NCBI GenBank assembly: GCA_020850375.1
Contig: JADZET010000120.1
Span: 1-34,591, forward strand
Source: Phycisphaeraceae bacterium
GTDB lineage: Bacteria > Planctomycetota > Phycisphaerae > Phycisphaerales > Phycisphaeraceae
Length of the DNA: 34,591 nt
Direction of reading: 5' to 3'
Shown piece after piece: positions 1 to 8,014 of this stretch. The position numbers and the translations under genes were made by a program. The notes below the pieces were generated by a model. It was not told the DNA's origin, did not search any database, and worked only from the letters and a program-made list of their open reading frames with translations. Every line of letters starts with the position of its first letter. Position 1 is the stretch's first letter.

Positions 1-206
1 GCCAGGCCGTTGGTGTCGATCATCACCTTGAAGGTGATCAGGTCGCCCGGATGCATGAAGATGTCATTGATCGGGTCGCCGTCGAGCTGGGCGCCGGCCG
101 GCGTGAAGGTGAGGCTCGCGCCCCAGGTCGCAAAGGACACGATGCCCGACAGCGCCGCTACCGCGGCGAGGGTCCACGTTCGAATCTTCCCCTGACGTGT
201 GATCAC
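1..206 (-). CDS. Exported protein, 5' part only (runs off left edge)
   Basis: Only the first 68 codons lie in the window. The reading begins with a GTG at 206-204, preceded at a good distance by a strong ribosome site (GGGAGGTGG, complement of about 210-218). The peptide starts MITRQGKIRTW, followed by a hydrophobic stretch (TLAAVAALSGIVSFATW) that looks like a Sec signal peptide, then a mature part containing FTPAGAQLDGDPINDI and HPGDLITFKV. I do not recognise the family. Planctomycete exported proteins with C-terminal PEP-CTERM anchors often begin this way, and a FemAB-like protein of the PEP-CTERM type lies nearby, but the C-terminus is outside the window, so this link is only a guess. It is divergent from the gene at 465. 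Confidence is good that it is coding and exported, low for any function. Confidence 0.7.
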   Translation of the reverse strand, partial: MITRQGKIRTWTLAAVAALSGIVSFATWGASLTFTPAGAQLDGDPINDIFMHPGDLITFKVMIDTNGL

Positions 207-323
207 GTTCCACCTCCCATTCGTTGAGTCGAACCAAGGCCAAGATGATCTGTCGTCGCGGACCGCGTCCGCGCTCCCGACGTCACTCCACGTGTCTTGA
301 CGATAATCGCCGCCGCCCGGGAA

Positions 324-329
324 TACAAT
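324..329 (+). promoter_or_regulatory. Possible -10 element for the gene at 465
   Basis: TACAAT matches the sigma-70 -10 consensus at five of six bases and is followed by a T-rich stretch. A TTGACG at 297-302 resembles a -35 box, but the 21-base spacing is too long for a standard promoter. The 207-464 interval is otherwise an unremarkable divergent spacer with no other gene visible. Confidence 0.3.
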
Positions 330-464
330 CTTTTTTTCTTTTAAAGGCGGCGGGATCCGCATGCGATCTAATGCCTACCCTGTCTCTTGTGCCGCCCCCG
401 GCCGCGATGGTCGTCACGCACGACCTTGCCCCCCGGCACGCGGTTCGCTACAACCCATGTCTGC

Positions 465-2162
465 ATGTTCAAACTTGCCACACTTTTGGACAACCCCGGT
501 GAGCCACGGCTCGAGTCGCGCTACCGCGACCCGGCCCGGCTGCGTGACCTGGGCTACACCGGGCTGGTGCTCTACGAGACCACGGGCCTGTCCGGCGTGG
601 GCTCGGCGGCTGAGGTGGGGCAGGGGGAGATGCGCCGCTGGGTGGAGCAGCAGTTCGAGACGGTGGACCAGACCATCGGGGCGGCGAGGCGGGCGGGTCT
701 GGACGTGTTCATCTCGTATGACGCGCTGTGCCTGCCGCGCGAGCTGGTGCAGCGCGAGGCGGCGGCGCTGACCTGCCGGGGCCGGCCGACGTCGCTCTGT
801 CCGGCGGGCGAATCGACCCTGACGCGCAGCGGCTGGGCGCTCGAGTCGCTGCTGACGCATTGGCCGCAGATCGCCGGCGTCGTCCTGCGCTTCGGAGACA
901 ACGACGCGGCCCGGCTGCCATACCTGCTGGGCAATGACATCTACTTCACCCACTGCCCGCGCTGCAGCCAGCTGAGCCGGGTGGATCGGGCGGCGCTGGT
1001 CATCGACCACTTCCACAAGCTCGTGGCCCAGAAGCACAACAAGACGCTGATCGTGCGGGCCTGGAACGTTCGGCCGGGCGGGATGCACGACGACGTGGGG
1101 ATCGGCAAGCAGCTTCACCAGAAGATGTCCGCCTCGGGCATCGGCATGGCGGGGGCGTCATCGGGTGCCTCCGGGGGCCGGCCGGATCCCAGGCTCGTCC
1201 TGTCCTTCAAGTTCACGCAGACGGACTTCTGGCGTTATCAGAAGTGGAACCCGTCGAGCCTGGAGTTCCCGGGCCGGCCGATCCTCTATGAGTTGCAGTG
1301 CCAGCGCGAGTTCGAGGGCAAGGGCGGCTTGCCCAACTGGCAGGTGCCGCTGTGGCGCGACGGCCATCCCGAGACGGACGCCCCCGGAACCGCGGGGCTG
1401 GCGAACCTCGCGGGCAAGGTGAATTTCGCCGGCGTCTTGGCGTGGGTGCGCGGCGGCGGATGGGGCGGGCCGTTCGTCAAGAACGAGGCATGGATCGACG
1501 CCAACGTCATCGCCGCGCCGCGCCTGGCGGAGAATCCCCAGACGCCGCTGAGCGACCTGGCCCGGGCGTGGATCTACCAGAGCGTGGGGCTGTCGTCCGA
1601 CCAGGACGCCGACGCCTCGACGGCGCTCGAGAAGGTCCTGATGCACTCGACACAGAACGCGCTGCACACGTTCTACATCAGCCCCTATGCCCGGTCGCTC
1701 AAGAAGCCTTGGCACCCCAACGGGGGATTCATCCAGGACGACCTCTTGGACGTCGAGGCCGGCTGGCGGATCATCGAGCAGGTGCCCGAGGACCAGCTCG
1801 ACACGGTGATTGCCGAGAAGCAGCAGGCCGTCGAGCAGATCGCCCAGGACCGGGCGGGCCTGCAGCAGGCGCTGCGGCCGCGCAACCACAGCCTGCTCGA
1901 CCCGCTGCTCAACACGCTGCTCTACGAAGAATCGTTTGTGATGACGCTGCGGGAATTGCTCGACGGGATGGCGGCGTACCGCCGTCTGCACCGGACGCGT
2001 GATCCCCGGCTCGTTGATATCTGCTCGCAGCGCCTCTTCGGGGCGCAGAGCCACTGGAACCATCACACCCAGCGTCACGGCTCACTCCCGGGGGCGGCGA
2101 CGGCATTCCGTGAGTCGCACTTCTGGGAAGTGACGCAGCGGATGCTCAGCCAGAACCCCTGA
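465..2162 (+). CDS. Putative glycoside-hydrolase-like (TIM-barrel type) protein
   Basis: This is a 565-residue protein starting MFKLATLLDNPGEPRL. The reading frame is open further upstream, to 387, but those extra residues are Arg/Pro-rich low-quality sequence, so the internal ATG at 465 is the better start. No clear signal peptide is visible. The protein contains segments typical of carbohydrate-active barrels: GLVLYETTGLSG near the N-terminus, GVVLRFGDND, a HCPRCSQ segment that could bind metal, TLIVRAWNV, FWRYQKWNPSSLEFPGRP, and a Trp-rich GVLAWVRGGGWGGPF stretch. The C-terminal third is helical. It broadly recalls alpha-glucuronidase-like or GH67-like proteins, but I cannot assign a family or catalytic residues. 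It stands alone and ends in front of a bidirectional terminator shared with nuoB. Confidence 0.6.
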   Translation: MFKLATLLDNPGEPRLESRYRDPARLRDLGYTGLVLYETTGLSGVGSAAEVGQGEMRRWVEQQFETVDQTIGAARRAGLDVFISYDALCLPRELVQREAAALTCRGRPTSLCPAGESTLTRSGWALESLLTHWPQIAGVVLRFGDNDAARLPYLLGNDIYFTHCPRCSQLSRVDRAALVIDHFHKLVAQKHNKTLIVRAWNVRPGGMHDDVGIGKQLHQKMSASGIGMAGASSGASGGRPDPRLVLSFKFTQTDFWRYQKWNPSSLEFPGRPILYELQCQREFEGKGGLPNWQVPLWRDGHPETDAPGTAGLANLAGKVNFAGVLAWVRGGGWGGPFVKNEAWIDANVIAAPRLAENPQTPLSDLARAWIYQSVGLSSDQDADASTALEKVLMHSTQNALHTFYISPYARSLKKPWHPNGGFIQDDLLDVEAGWRIIEQVPEDQLDTVIAEKQQAVEQIAQDRAGLQQALRPRNHSLLDPLLNTLLYEESFVMTLRELLDGMAAYRRLHRTRDPRLVDICSQRLFGAQSHWNHHTQRHGSLPGAATAFRESHFWEVTQRMLSQNP

Positions 2163-2206
2163 GCGGCGATGGCTGGTTCTCAAATATGGCGTGCGTCAAG
2201 AAGAAG

Positions 2207-2234
2207 AAACCCAGAGCCTCACGGTTCTGGGTTT
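2207..2234. terminator. Bidirectional intrinsic terminator
   Basis: AAACCCAGAGCC (2207-2218) and GGTTCTGGGTTT (2223-2234) form a 12-pair stem with one G-T wobble and a four-base loop. It lies between the converging ends of the gene at 465 and nuoB. The plus side is followed by GATTGTTTC, and on the minus side the complement of GAAGAAG gives a T-rich tail, so it can serve both genes. Confidence 0.8.
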
Positions 2235-2268
2235 GATTGTTTCATGGCATCTGGATCAAGCGGCCGGC

Positions 2269-2841
2269 TCACGCCCGCCCGACGGTCAGCGGCACGGGCT
2301 GGGGGCGCGGCGTGTAGTTGGGCTCAACGGCGATCTGGAGCGGCAGGCGCTTGCCGTCGGGGCCCTTGGGGATGTTGTCCTCGTCGATGATGCGCTGGAT
2401 GGCCATGACGCCCTCGAGGAGCATCTCGGGCCGCGGCGGGCAGCCCGGGACGTAGACGTCGACGGGGATGAACTGGTCGATGCCCTGGACGACGGCGTAG
2501 GTGTCGAAGACGCCGCCGGTCGAGGCGCAGGCGCCCATGGAGATGACCCACTTGGGCTCGGCCATCTGCTGGTAGATGCGTTGGAGGACGGGGAGCATCT
2601 TGACGGCGACGCGTCCGGCGACGAGCAGGAGGTCGCTCTGTCGGGGGCTGAAGCGCATGGCCTCGGCGCCGAAGCGGGCGATGTCGTAGCGGCTCGAGGC
2701 GGTGGCCATGAGCTCGATGCCGCAGCAGGCGGTGGCGAAGGGCAGGGGCCAGACGCTGCTGCGACGGGCCCAGTTGACGACCTTCTGGAGCTGGGTCGTA
2801 ACGTAGGGGATGCCGGTGTCAATGGCGGCTTCGGCGGCCAT
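2269..2841 (-). CDS. nuoB: NADH-quinone oxidoreductase subunit B (NuoB)
   Basis: NuoB is the peripheral-arm subunit of respiratory complex I that carries the N2 iron-sulfur cluster, the last centre before quinone. The 190-residue protein has the four expected cysteines: the CC pair at residues 39-40 ([11 protein letters not shown]), C105 (MGACASTGG) and C134 (VPGCPPRPE). Length is normal for the family. I chose the ATG at 2841 because AAGGA lies nine bases upstream. A TTG at 2865 would add eight residues without a better ribosome site. What is odd is the context: no other nuo gene is adjacent. The upstream neighbour is a divergent glycosyltransferase and the downstream one is convergent, so nuoB is a single-gene unit here. 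It may be a second copy or part of a scattered complex I set. The family call is secure. Confidence 0.95.
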   Translation of the reverse strand: MAAEAAIDTGIPYVTTQLQKVVNWARRSSVWPLPFATACCGIELMATASSRYDIARFGAEAMRFSPRQSDLLLVAGRVAVKMLPVLQRIYQQMAEPKWVISMGACASTGGVFDTYAVVQGIDQFIPVDVYVPGCPPRPEMLLEGVMAIQRIIDEDNIPKGPDGKRLPLQIAVEPNYTPRPQPVPLTVGRA

Positions 2842-2973
2842 GAAAATCGTCCTTAGGTGCGTCAAAGGTTATCGGCCACGCCGTGAGGTCTGAACATCAT
2901 AGGGTCAAAGGACTTGCCGGCCAAGCCGCCGTTCAACGTCGGGAGCGGCCGCGAGCCGATCCTTATTATCACC

Positions 2974-4197
2974 ATGCTCGCATCGGCGGTGCTCAAATCC
3001 TGCCGCAGGTCCGAAACTACTCAGCCGGCTGAGGGGCCAAAGGGCCAGTTGGTCGTCTTTGCCGACGACTGGGGCCGGCATCCGTCGAGCGCGCAGCACC
3101 TCGTCCGCCAGCTCGGCGGGCGTTACGAAGTCGTCTGGGTCAACACCGTCGGCACACGGCGGATGAGCCTGCGGCCGGACGACGTTCGCCGCGCGGCCGG
3201 CAAGCTCGTGCAATGGGTCCGACGCGACGGCGAGGCGGAGATCGACATCCGGCCCGCGTGGCTCAAGGTCCTGCACCCGGTGATGTGGCCCGGGTTCGGC
3301 CGGGCCTGGCAGAGGCGGTTTAACGCCGGGCGGATCGGCGACGCGGTCGCTCATGCCCTGGGGCGGCGCAAGCAGGGGCAGAAACGATGGGCCATCACCA
3401 CGCTGCCGATCACGGCCGACCTGGTCGGTCGGATCGACGTCGACGGCTGGCTCTACTACTGCGTGGATGATTTCTCCGTCTGGCCGGGGCTCGATGGGCA
3501 GGTGCTCGCGACGATGGAGCGAGAGCTGGTGGCCAAGGTCGACGCGGCCGTGGCGGTGTCGGAGGTATTGCAGCAACGACTGGCCGAGATGGGCAAAGTC
3601 GCGCCACTGCTGACGCATGGCATCGACGTGAATCACTGGCGGGGCAGCGTCGACCTATCCTCTCGATTGGAGGGCATCCCCCGGCCGGTGGTGTTGTTCT
3701 GGGGGCTGATCGATGGGCGGCTCGACGCGGCCATCTGCCGGGCGCTGGTGGAGGCGGGCTTCACGCTGGCGCTGGCCGGACCGCAGCAGAGTCCGCCGGA
3801 AGGGATCCGCTCGCTGGCGTGGCAGGCTCGCCGTGAGAAGGGCGGGCTGCACCTGCTTGGGCCCGTGGGCTACGAGGACCTCCCGGGCCTGGCGGCGGAG
3901 GCGGACGTGCTGGTCATGCCCTACGCCGACCTGCCCGTGACGCGGGCGATGCAGCCGCTGAAGTTCAAGGAATACCTGGCGACGGGCAAACCGGTCGTCG
4001 CCCGCAACCTTCCGGGGGTCACGGGGTGGGCGGATGCGGCCGACTTGGTCGACGACGCGGCGGGGTTTGTCGAGGCGGTGAAACGGCGATTGCGCGAAGG
4101 GCTGCCGGCGGATCAGGCGGCGGCGCGGGCGCGACTGGCTGACGAATCCTGGCCGGCAAAGGCCCGACAGCTGGAAGAGATTTTATTGGACCTCTGA
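2974..4197 (+). CDS. Glycosyltransferase, group 1 (GT4-like)
   Basis: A 407-residue protein with the two-lobed layout of GT-B glycosyltransferases. The N-terminal lobe has LVVFADDWGRHPSSAQHLVR and a central YYCVDDFSVWPGL segment. The C-terminal lobe has VVLFWGLIDGRLD, LHLLGPVGYEDLPGL and VMPYADLPVTRAMQPLKFKEYLATGKPVVA (split here for reading: VMPYADLPVTRA, then QPLKFKEYLATGKPVV), which matches the nucleotide-sugar binding end of GT1/GT4 enzymes. It probably transfers a sugar during assembly of a surface polysaccharide. The start is uncertain: ATG 2974 has no clear ribosome site, and a TTG at 2914 is the upstream alternative. It leads a plus-strand run with an acyltransferase and a FemAB-like protein, which supports a role in exopolysaccharide synthesis. 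Donor and acceptor are unknown. Confidence 0.85.
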   Translation: MLASAVLKSCRRSETTQPAEGPKGQLVVFADDWGRHPSSAQHLVRQLGGRYEVVWVNTVGTRRMSLRPDDVRRAAGKLVQWVRRDGEAEIDIRPAWLKVLHPVMWPGFGRAWQRRFNAGRIGDAVAHALGRRKQGQKRWAITTLPITADLVGRIDVDGWLYYCVDDFSVWPGLDGQVLATMERELVAKVDAAVAVSEVLQQRLAEMGKVAPLLTHGIDVNHWRGSVDLSSRLEGIPRPVVLFWGLIDGRLDAAICRALVEAGFTLALAGPQQSPPEGIRSLAWQARREKGGLHLLGPVGYEDLPGLAAEADVLVMPYADLPVTRAMQPLKFKEYLATGKPVVARNLPGVTGWADAADLVDDAAGFVEAVKRRLREGLPADQAAARARLADESWPAKARQLEEILLDL

Positions 4198-4253
4198 AAT
4201 CAAAGGCCGGAATGGCCGATGAAACCACCGTTCCCCGTAAGTGACTGTTTCTT

Positions 4254-4274
4254 GTACCCCGTACCCTGTACCCC
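4254..4274 (+). repeat. Three tandem GTACCCY heptamers
   Basis: GTACCCC, GTACCCT and GTACCCC follow each other without a gap just before the ATG at 4280. They occupy the place where a ribosome site would be expected. The function is unknown, and they may simply be a slippage repeat. Confidence 0.6.
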
Positions 4275-4279
4275 GCGCC

Positions 4280-4849
4280 ATGCAGCTTCTAAAGATCCTC
4301 GCACGCACCTACGGCACGCTCCGCGCCCTCCCGACGGGCGTGGCGTACGCCATGGGCCGACGGGTGATGGGACGCGAACGGGCGTGGTTGAGCGCCACGG
4401 AGTCCCTCGCCGGCATCACGGGATGGTCTGGCGTTTACGCGCGACAGGCCTTCTATCGCTGGACACTCGAGCATGTCGGGGTGGATGTCTACGTCGGCTT
4501 CATGAGCATGATCACCAAGCCGCAGGCGCGCCTTGGTGATCGCGTCTATGTCGGGCGATTCTGCACCGTGGGCTGGTCGGAGATCGGCGACGACGTGAAG
4601 CTCGCTGACGGGGTGCAGGTGCTCAGCGGCGGTCGGCATCACCTTTCAGGTGACGACGAGGTGACGCTGGGTAAGGTGACGATCGGTCGGGGGGCATGGC
4701 TGGGCGCGGGGGCGATCGTCATGGCCGATGTCGGGGATGAGGCTGTCGTTGGGGCGGGGGCTGTCGTCACGCGGGCCGTGGCGCCGCGCACGCGCGTGGC
4801 GGGTTCGCCGGCCAGGCCGATTGATGTGCTTCCTTCGATGGCAGCCTAG
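4280..4849 (+). CDS. Hexapeptide-repeat acyltransferase (WbbJ/CysE-like LbH)
   Basis: A 189-residue protein starting MQLLKILARTYGTLRAL. Its C-terminal two thirds show left-handed beta-helix hexapeptide repeats: LGDRVYVGRFCTVGWSEIGD, VKLADGVQVLSGGRHHL, VTIGRGAWLGAGAIV and VGAGAVVTRAV, ending in AGSPARPI, a signature of acetyl-CoA dependent O-acetyltransferases. It probably acetylates a sugar in surface polysaccharide. A GTG at 4241 would lengthen the protein, but the extra residues are encoded by the tandem GTACCC tract and look non-coding, so ATG 4280 is preferred even though no clear ribosome site precedes it. It lies 82 bases after the glycosyltransferase and 18 bases before the FemAB-like gene, consistent with one operon. 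Confidence 0.85.
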   Translation: MQLLKILARTYGTLRALPTGVAYAMGRRVMGRERAWLSATESLAGITGWSGVYARQAFYRWTLEHVGVDVYVGFMSMITKPQARLGDRVYVGRFCTVGWSEIGDDVKLADGVQVLSGGRHHLSGDDEVTLGKVTIGRGAWLGAGAIVMADVGDEAVVGAGAVVTRAVAPRTRVAGSPARPIDVLPSMAA

Positions 4850-4867
4850 CGAGTATCTCGATAGACC

Positions 4868-6001
4868 ATGAGCCAAGCCGCTGTACGAGTTTCGGTTGAT
4901 ACGCCCTCTGTTGTGAGCTCGCCGGTCACGGTGCAGGAGCACGGCCGGCTCGACGCGCTGCAGCAGCGGGAGGTTCAAGGTTTCCTCGCCGGACTAGGGG
5001 CTGGCGGCGGTGGGGAGATGGATCCGCGTTGGCTCGACGTGCTGAGCGAGTCGATGGGGCATGAACCGCACGTGCTGATCGCGCGGCAGGGCGAGGGACC
5101 ACTTCCGGGCGTCGTGGGATACCTGCCGCTGGCGCTGGTGAGCAGCCGGCTCTTCGGGCGATTCCTGGTGAGCCTGCCCTATGTCAACCGTGCGGGGGTG
5201 GCGGCGGCGAAGCCGGCCGCGACGGCGGCGCTCGTCGAGCGGGCGGTAACGCTGGCGGATCGGCTCGACGTGGATTACCTAGAGCTTCGCCAGTCTGACG
5301 AAGGCTTCGAGCATCCAGCGATCAACGCCAGGCGCGACGAGAAGGTCCGCATGGTGCTGGATCTGCCGGCGTCGGATGAGGCGCTGGACAAGGCGCTGGG
5401 GTCAAAGCTGCGCAGTCAGGTCCGCAAGGGCGAGAAGGCGGGGCTGTCGATCCGCTGGGGCGATTCTGCGGAACTGCTCGACGGTTTCTACCGCGTCTTC
5501 AGCCACAACATGCGCGACCTGGGCACGCCGGTTTATCCCCGGAAGCTGTTCGAGGCGATCCTGACGCATTTCCGGGGTGAGGCGGAGCTGGCCATCGTCG
5601 AGCACGAGGGACAGGCGGTGGCGGGGGCGATGTTGATGCACTATCCGGTGATGGGTGAGGGGGCGTTGACGGCGGTGCCCTCGGCGTCGTCGCTGCGGTC
5701 GAGCAACGCGATGGCGGCTAACATGTGGATGTACCGCCAGCTCCTGCGCCGGGCGATCGAACGCGGCAGCGGGGCGTTCGACTTCGGCCGGTCGAGCGTG
5801 GACTCGGGGACGTATCAGTTCAAGAAGCAGTGGGGGGCTGAGGCGCGGCCGACGACGTGGCTCTATCACGTGCGGCGGGGGGCCCCGACCCGTATGACGA
5901 TCGGTGGGGCGGGCAACGCGTGGAAAATCGCCGCGTGGCAGAGGCTGCCCTTGTGGCTGAGTCGCTGGGCTGGCCCGTGGATCGTGCGCGGGATTCCTTG
6001 A
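4868..6001 (+). CDS. FemAB-like GNAT protein of the PEP-CTERM/XrtA type
   Basis: A 377-residue protein of the FemAB/GNAT fold. The hallmark FDFGRSSVDSGTYQFKKQWG lies near residues 304-323, preceded by GAMLMHYPVMGEGALTAVPS and SSNAMAANMWMYRQLLRRAI. This pattern is known from FemAB-family proteins that accompany exosortase/PEP-CTERM exopolysaccharide clusters in many bacteria. The related FemX enzymes add amino acids to peptidoglycan precursors, but the substrate of this subgroup is not established. It ends the plus-strand run after the glycosyltransferase and acyltransferase, which fits polymer assembly. No exosortase gene is in the window. The start at 4868 has only a weak ribosome site, but the residues after it are reasonable. 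Confidence 0.85.
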   Translation: MSQAAVRVSVDTPSVVSSPVTVQEHGRLDALQQREVQGFLAGLGAGGGGEMDPRWLDVLSESMGHEPHVLIARQGEGPLPGVVGYLPLALVSSRLFGRFLVSLPYVNRAGVAAAKPAATAALVERAVTLADRLDVDYLELRQSDEGFEHPAINARRDEKVRMVLDLPASDEALDKALGSKLRSQVRKGEKAGLSIRWGDSAELLDGFYRVFSHNMRDLGTPVYPRKLFEAILTHFRGEAELAIVEHEGQAVAGAMLMHYPVMGEGALTAVPSASSLRSSNAMAANMWMYRQLLRRAIERGSGAFDFGRSSVDSGTYQFKKQWGAEARPTTWLYHVRRGAPTRMTIGGAGNAWKIAAWQRLPLWLSRWAGPWIVRGIP

Positions 6002-6068
6002 GAAGCGTTGCGGCAAAAGAGAATAGCTGGCGTGCTGATTGTGGGCAGGCCGTCGTGCATCGACGCGA

Positions 6069-6608
6069 CTAGAATGATCCATTGTGGGTGTTGACGGTCG
6101 TTCCATTTTTCGTGATTGTCATTGATTCACAGCTTTCGTGGCCAAACTCGCCACTCTCGCAGTAACGTTTGGTCACGTCGTCACGCAGGAAGATTGTGCA
6201 GTTGTAACCGCCGGCCGCATCGCCGCCGCTGAACTTAATCAGCATGGCGTCGCCTTTGGTCAGCACATGGACGTCGTCGGTGAAAACCTCCCGGATGCCC
6301 GACAAGGCTGTGCCGGTCAGGACAATCGTCCTGCCGGGGATCTGGATTCGGATTTCTCTGATCTGCCGGGCATCGGCCGGATCGTCTGAGCCCCAACGCC
6401 ACTGGTACCACGATGGGTCGGAATCGAGAGCCGTGTCGGAGTTGGGATCAACGCTGTCGGGGGTCACCTCGACGGAGAGGATTTTGACCTCGGCGAAGCC
6501 CTTGTCGCTGATTCTCTCGACGCCGCCGATGAGGTTGGACCGCTGACAGGACGCCAACGCCACGATCACCAGGAGCAGGCAGGTGAGGGCGATCGCCTGG
6601 CGGTTCAT
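6069..6608 (-). CDS. Small lipoprotein of unknown function
   Basis: A 179-residue protein with a typical lipoprotein signal: basic N-terminus MNRQ, hydrophobic core LLLVIVALA and lipobox LASC with the modified cysteine at residue 21. The ATG at 6608 follows AGGAGAACC at good spacing. The mature part is polar and contains WYQWRWGSDDPADARQI and a later section with several cysteines (YNCTIFL, RYCESGEF, ESCESM) that could form disulfides. I do not recognise a family. The residue after the lipobox cysteine is Gln, so by the usual rule it would be sorted outward rather than kept in the inner membrane. It is followed by the convergent end of the FemAB-like gene and preceded by the end of recA, with no shared function evident. 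Confidence 0.75.
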   Translation of the reverse strand: MNRQAIALTCLLLVIVALASCQRSNLIGGVERISDKGFAEVKILSVEVTPDSVDPNSDTALDSDPSWYQWRWGSDDPADARQIREIRIQIPGRTIVLTGTALSGIREVFTDDVHVLTKGDAMLIKFSGGDAAGGYNCTIFLRDDVTKRYCESGEFGHESCESMTITKNGTTVNTHNGSF

Positions 6609-6671
6609 AGTGGTTCTCCTGTCGGCTGGCGATGGGGCGTTGACGACGGAGTGAAGGGTGTCGCCTTGTAC

Positions 6672-6690
6672 CCCCCGGCGGAGCCGGGGG
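6672..6690. repeat. GC-rich hairpin downstream of recA
   Basis: CCCCCGGC (6672-6679) and GCCGGGGG (6683-6690) form an 8-pair stem around GGA. A second small stem, CCGCC/GGCGG, lies at 6705-6717 right after the recA stop. Neither is followed by a T tract on the minus strand, so they may stabilise the recA mRNA end rather than terminate by the intrinsic route. The element resembles dispersed GC-rich palindromes found in many genomes. Confidence 0.55.
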
Positions 6691-6719
6691 CTGAAGCCTA
6701 TTTTCCGCCACCGGCGGGG

Positions 6720-7937
6720 TTATTCGTCGGCGTCCTCATCCTCGTCGGCCAGGACGGCATCCTCGCCGCCATTGACGGGCGCCGCCGCGGTTACACCCTT
6801 CTTGTCCAGGACCTTGGCGCGGATCTCCTGGAAGAGCTCGGGGTTCTGCTTGAGGTACTGCTTGGCGTTCTCGCGGCCCTGGCCGATGCGGACCGAGCCG
6901 TAGCTGAACCACGCGCCGGACTTGTCGACGATGTTCTCGACCACGGCCATGTCCAGCAGGTCGCCCTCGGCGCTGATGCCCGAGTCGAACATGATGTCGA
7001 ACTCAGCCTCGCGGAAGGGGGGGGCGATCTTGTTCTTGACCACGCGGGCGCGGACGTGGTTGCCGACGGAGACTTCGCCCTCCTTGATCGAGGCGGTGCG
7101 GCGGATGTCGATGCGGACCGAGGCGTAGAACTTCAGGGCCCGGCCGCCGGGGGTGGTCTCGGGGTTGCCGAACATCACGCCGATCTTCTCGCGGATCTGG
7201 TTGATGAAGATCACCGTGCAGCGTGACCGGCTGATGGCGCCGGTGAGCTTGCGCATGGCCTGGCTCATCAGGCGCGCTTGGAGGCCGACCTGGGCCTCGC
7301 CCATCTCGCCCTCGATCTCGGCCCGGGGGATGAGCGCAGCCACGGAGTCGATGACGATCACGTCCACGGCGTTGGAGCGGACGAGCATCTCGCAGATTTC
7401 CAGGGCCTGCTCGCCGGTGTCGGGCTGGCTGACCAGGAGGCTCTCGAGGTTGACGCCGAGGCGGCGGGCCCAGGAGGGGTCCAGGGCGTGCTCAGCGTCG
7501 ATGAAGGCCGCCACGCCGCCGGCTTTTTGGGCGCTGGCGATGACGTGCAGGGCGAGGGTCGTCTTGCCGGAGGACTCCGGGCCGAAGATCTCGACGATGC
7601 GGCCGCGGGGGATGCCGCGCCCGCCCAGGGCGAGGTCCAGGCTCACCGCGCCGGTGGAGATGCCGGGGGGGACCTGGGAGGGGTCGTCGTTGAGGCGCAT
7701 GATCGAGCCCTTGCCGAAGGATCGTTCGATCTGCGTGACCGCGCGGTCGAGGGCCTCCTGCCGGCCCGAATCGTCGGCGGGGCGGGGGGATGGGGAGACC
7801 TTGTCGGAGGGGGCGGAGGAACGGGATCTTGCCATGGAAGATTCTCGTGAAAGGCGTCGTGAGCCGTTGTTCGAGCCGTGGTTGGAAGGGGACTTGAGTT
7901 CGGATTCAGCCTCGATTGTCGCGGTTTTGGCCACCAT
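6720..7937 (-). CDS. recA: Recombinase RecA
   Basis: RecA is the DNA-dependent ATPase that coats single-stranded DNA, drives strand exchange and triggers the SOS response. The 405-residue protein has Walker A GPESSGKT at about 119-126, [14 protein letters not shown] (Walker B), the [20 protein letters not shown] loop, [14 protein letters not shown], and a C-terminal acidic tail (ADEDEDADE). I chose the ATG at 7937 because GGAGGT sits five bases before it. An ATG at 7835 would give a conventional-length protein but has a poorer ribosome site. The chosen start makes an N-terminal extension of roughly 50 Ser/Arg/Asn-rich residues relative to E. coli RecA. The gene has its own promoter in the 77-base gap after hpnDE. 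Confidence 0.97.
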   Translation of the reverse strand: MVAKTATIEAESELKSPSNHGSNNGSRRLSRESSMARSRSSAPSDKVSPSPRPADDSGRQEALDRAVTQIERSFGKGSIMRLNDDPSQVPPGISTGAVSLDLALGGRGIPRGRIVEIFGPESSGKTTLALHVIASAQKAGGVAAFIDAEHALDPSWARRLGVNLESLLVSQPDTGEQALEICEMLVRSNAVDVIVIDSVAALIPRAEIEGEMGEAQVGLQARLMSQAMRKLTGAISRSRCTVIFINQIREKIGVMFGNPETTPGGRALKFYASVRIDIRRTASIKEGEVSVGNHVRARVVKNKIAPPFREAEFDIMFDSGISAEGDLLDMAVVENIVDKSGAWFSYGSVRIGQGRENAKQYLKQNPELFQEIRAKVLDKKGVTAAAPVNGGEDAVLADEDEDADE

Positions 7938-7976
7938 AACGGACCTCCAGATAGGCGTCAATGTACGGTACCTGGT

Positions 7977-8004
7977 AGGATACAATCCGTTAGGTATTTG
8001 TCAA
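7977..8004 (-). promoter_or_regulatory. recA promoter (sigma-70 type)
   Basis: On the minus strand a perfect -35 box TTGACA (complement of 7999-8004) is followed after 16 bases by TATCCT (complement of 7977-7982, four of six consensus bases). Between this and the recA start lies GTACGGTAC at 7963-7971, two GTAC half-sites around one base, a plausible operator near the transcription start. I see no classic E. coli, Bacillus or alphaproteobacterial LexA box. Confidence 0.65.
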
Positions 8005-8014
8005 GTCATCTTTT

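Noticed and set aside
387..464. Upstream extension of the glycoside-hydrolase-like gene
   Set aside because: The 26 extra residues are Arg/Pro/Thr-rich and resemble translated spacer DNA. The ATG at 465 begins a sensible sequence.
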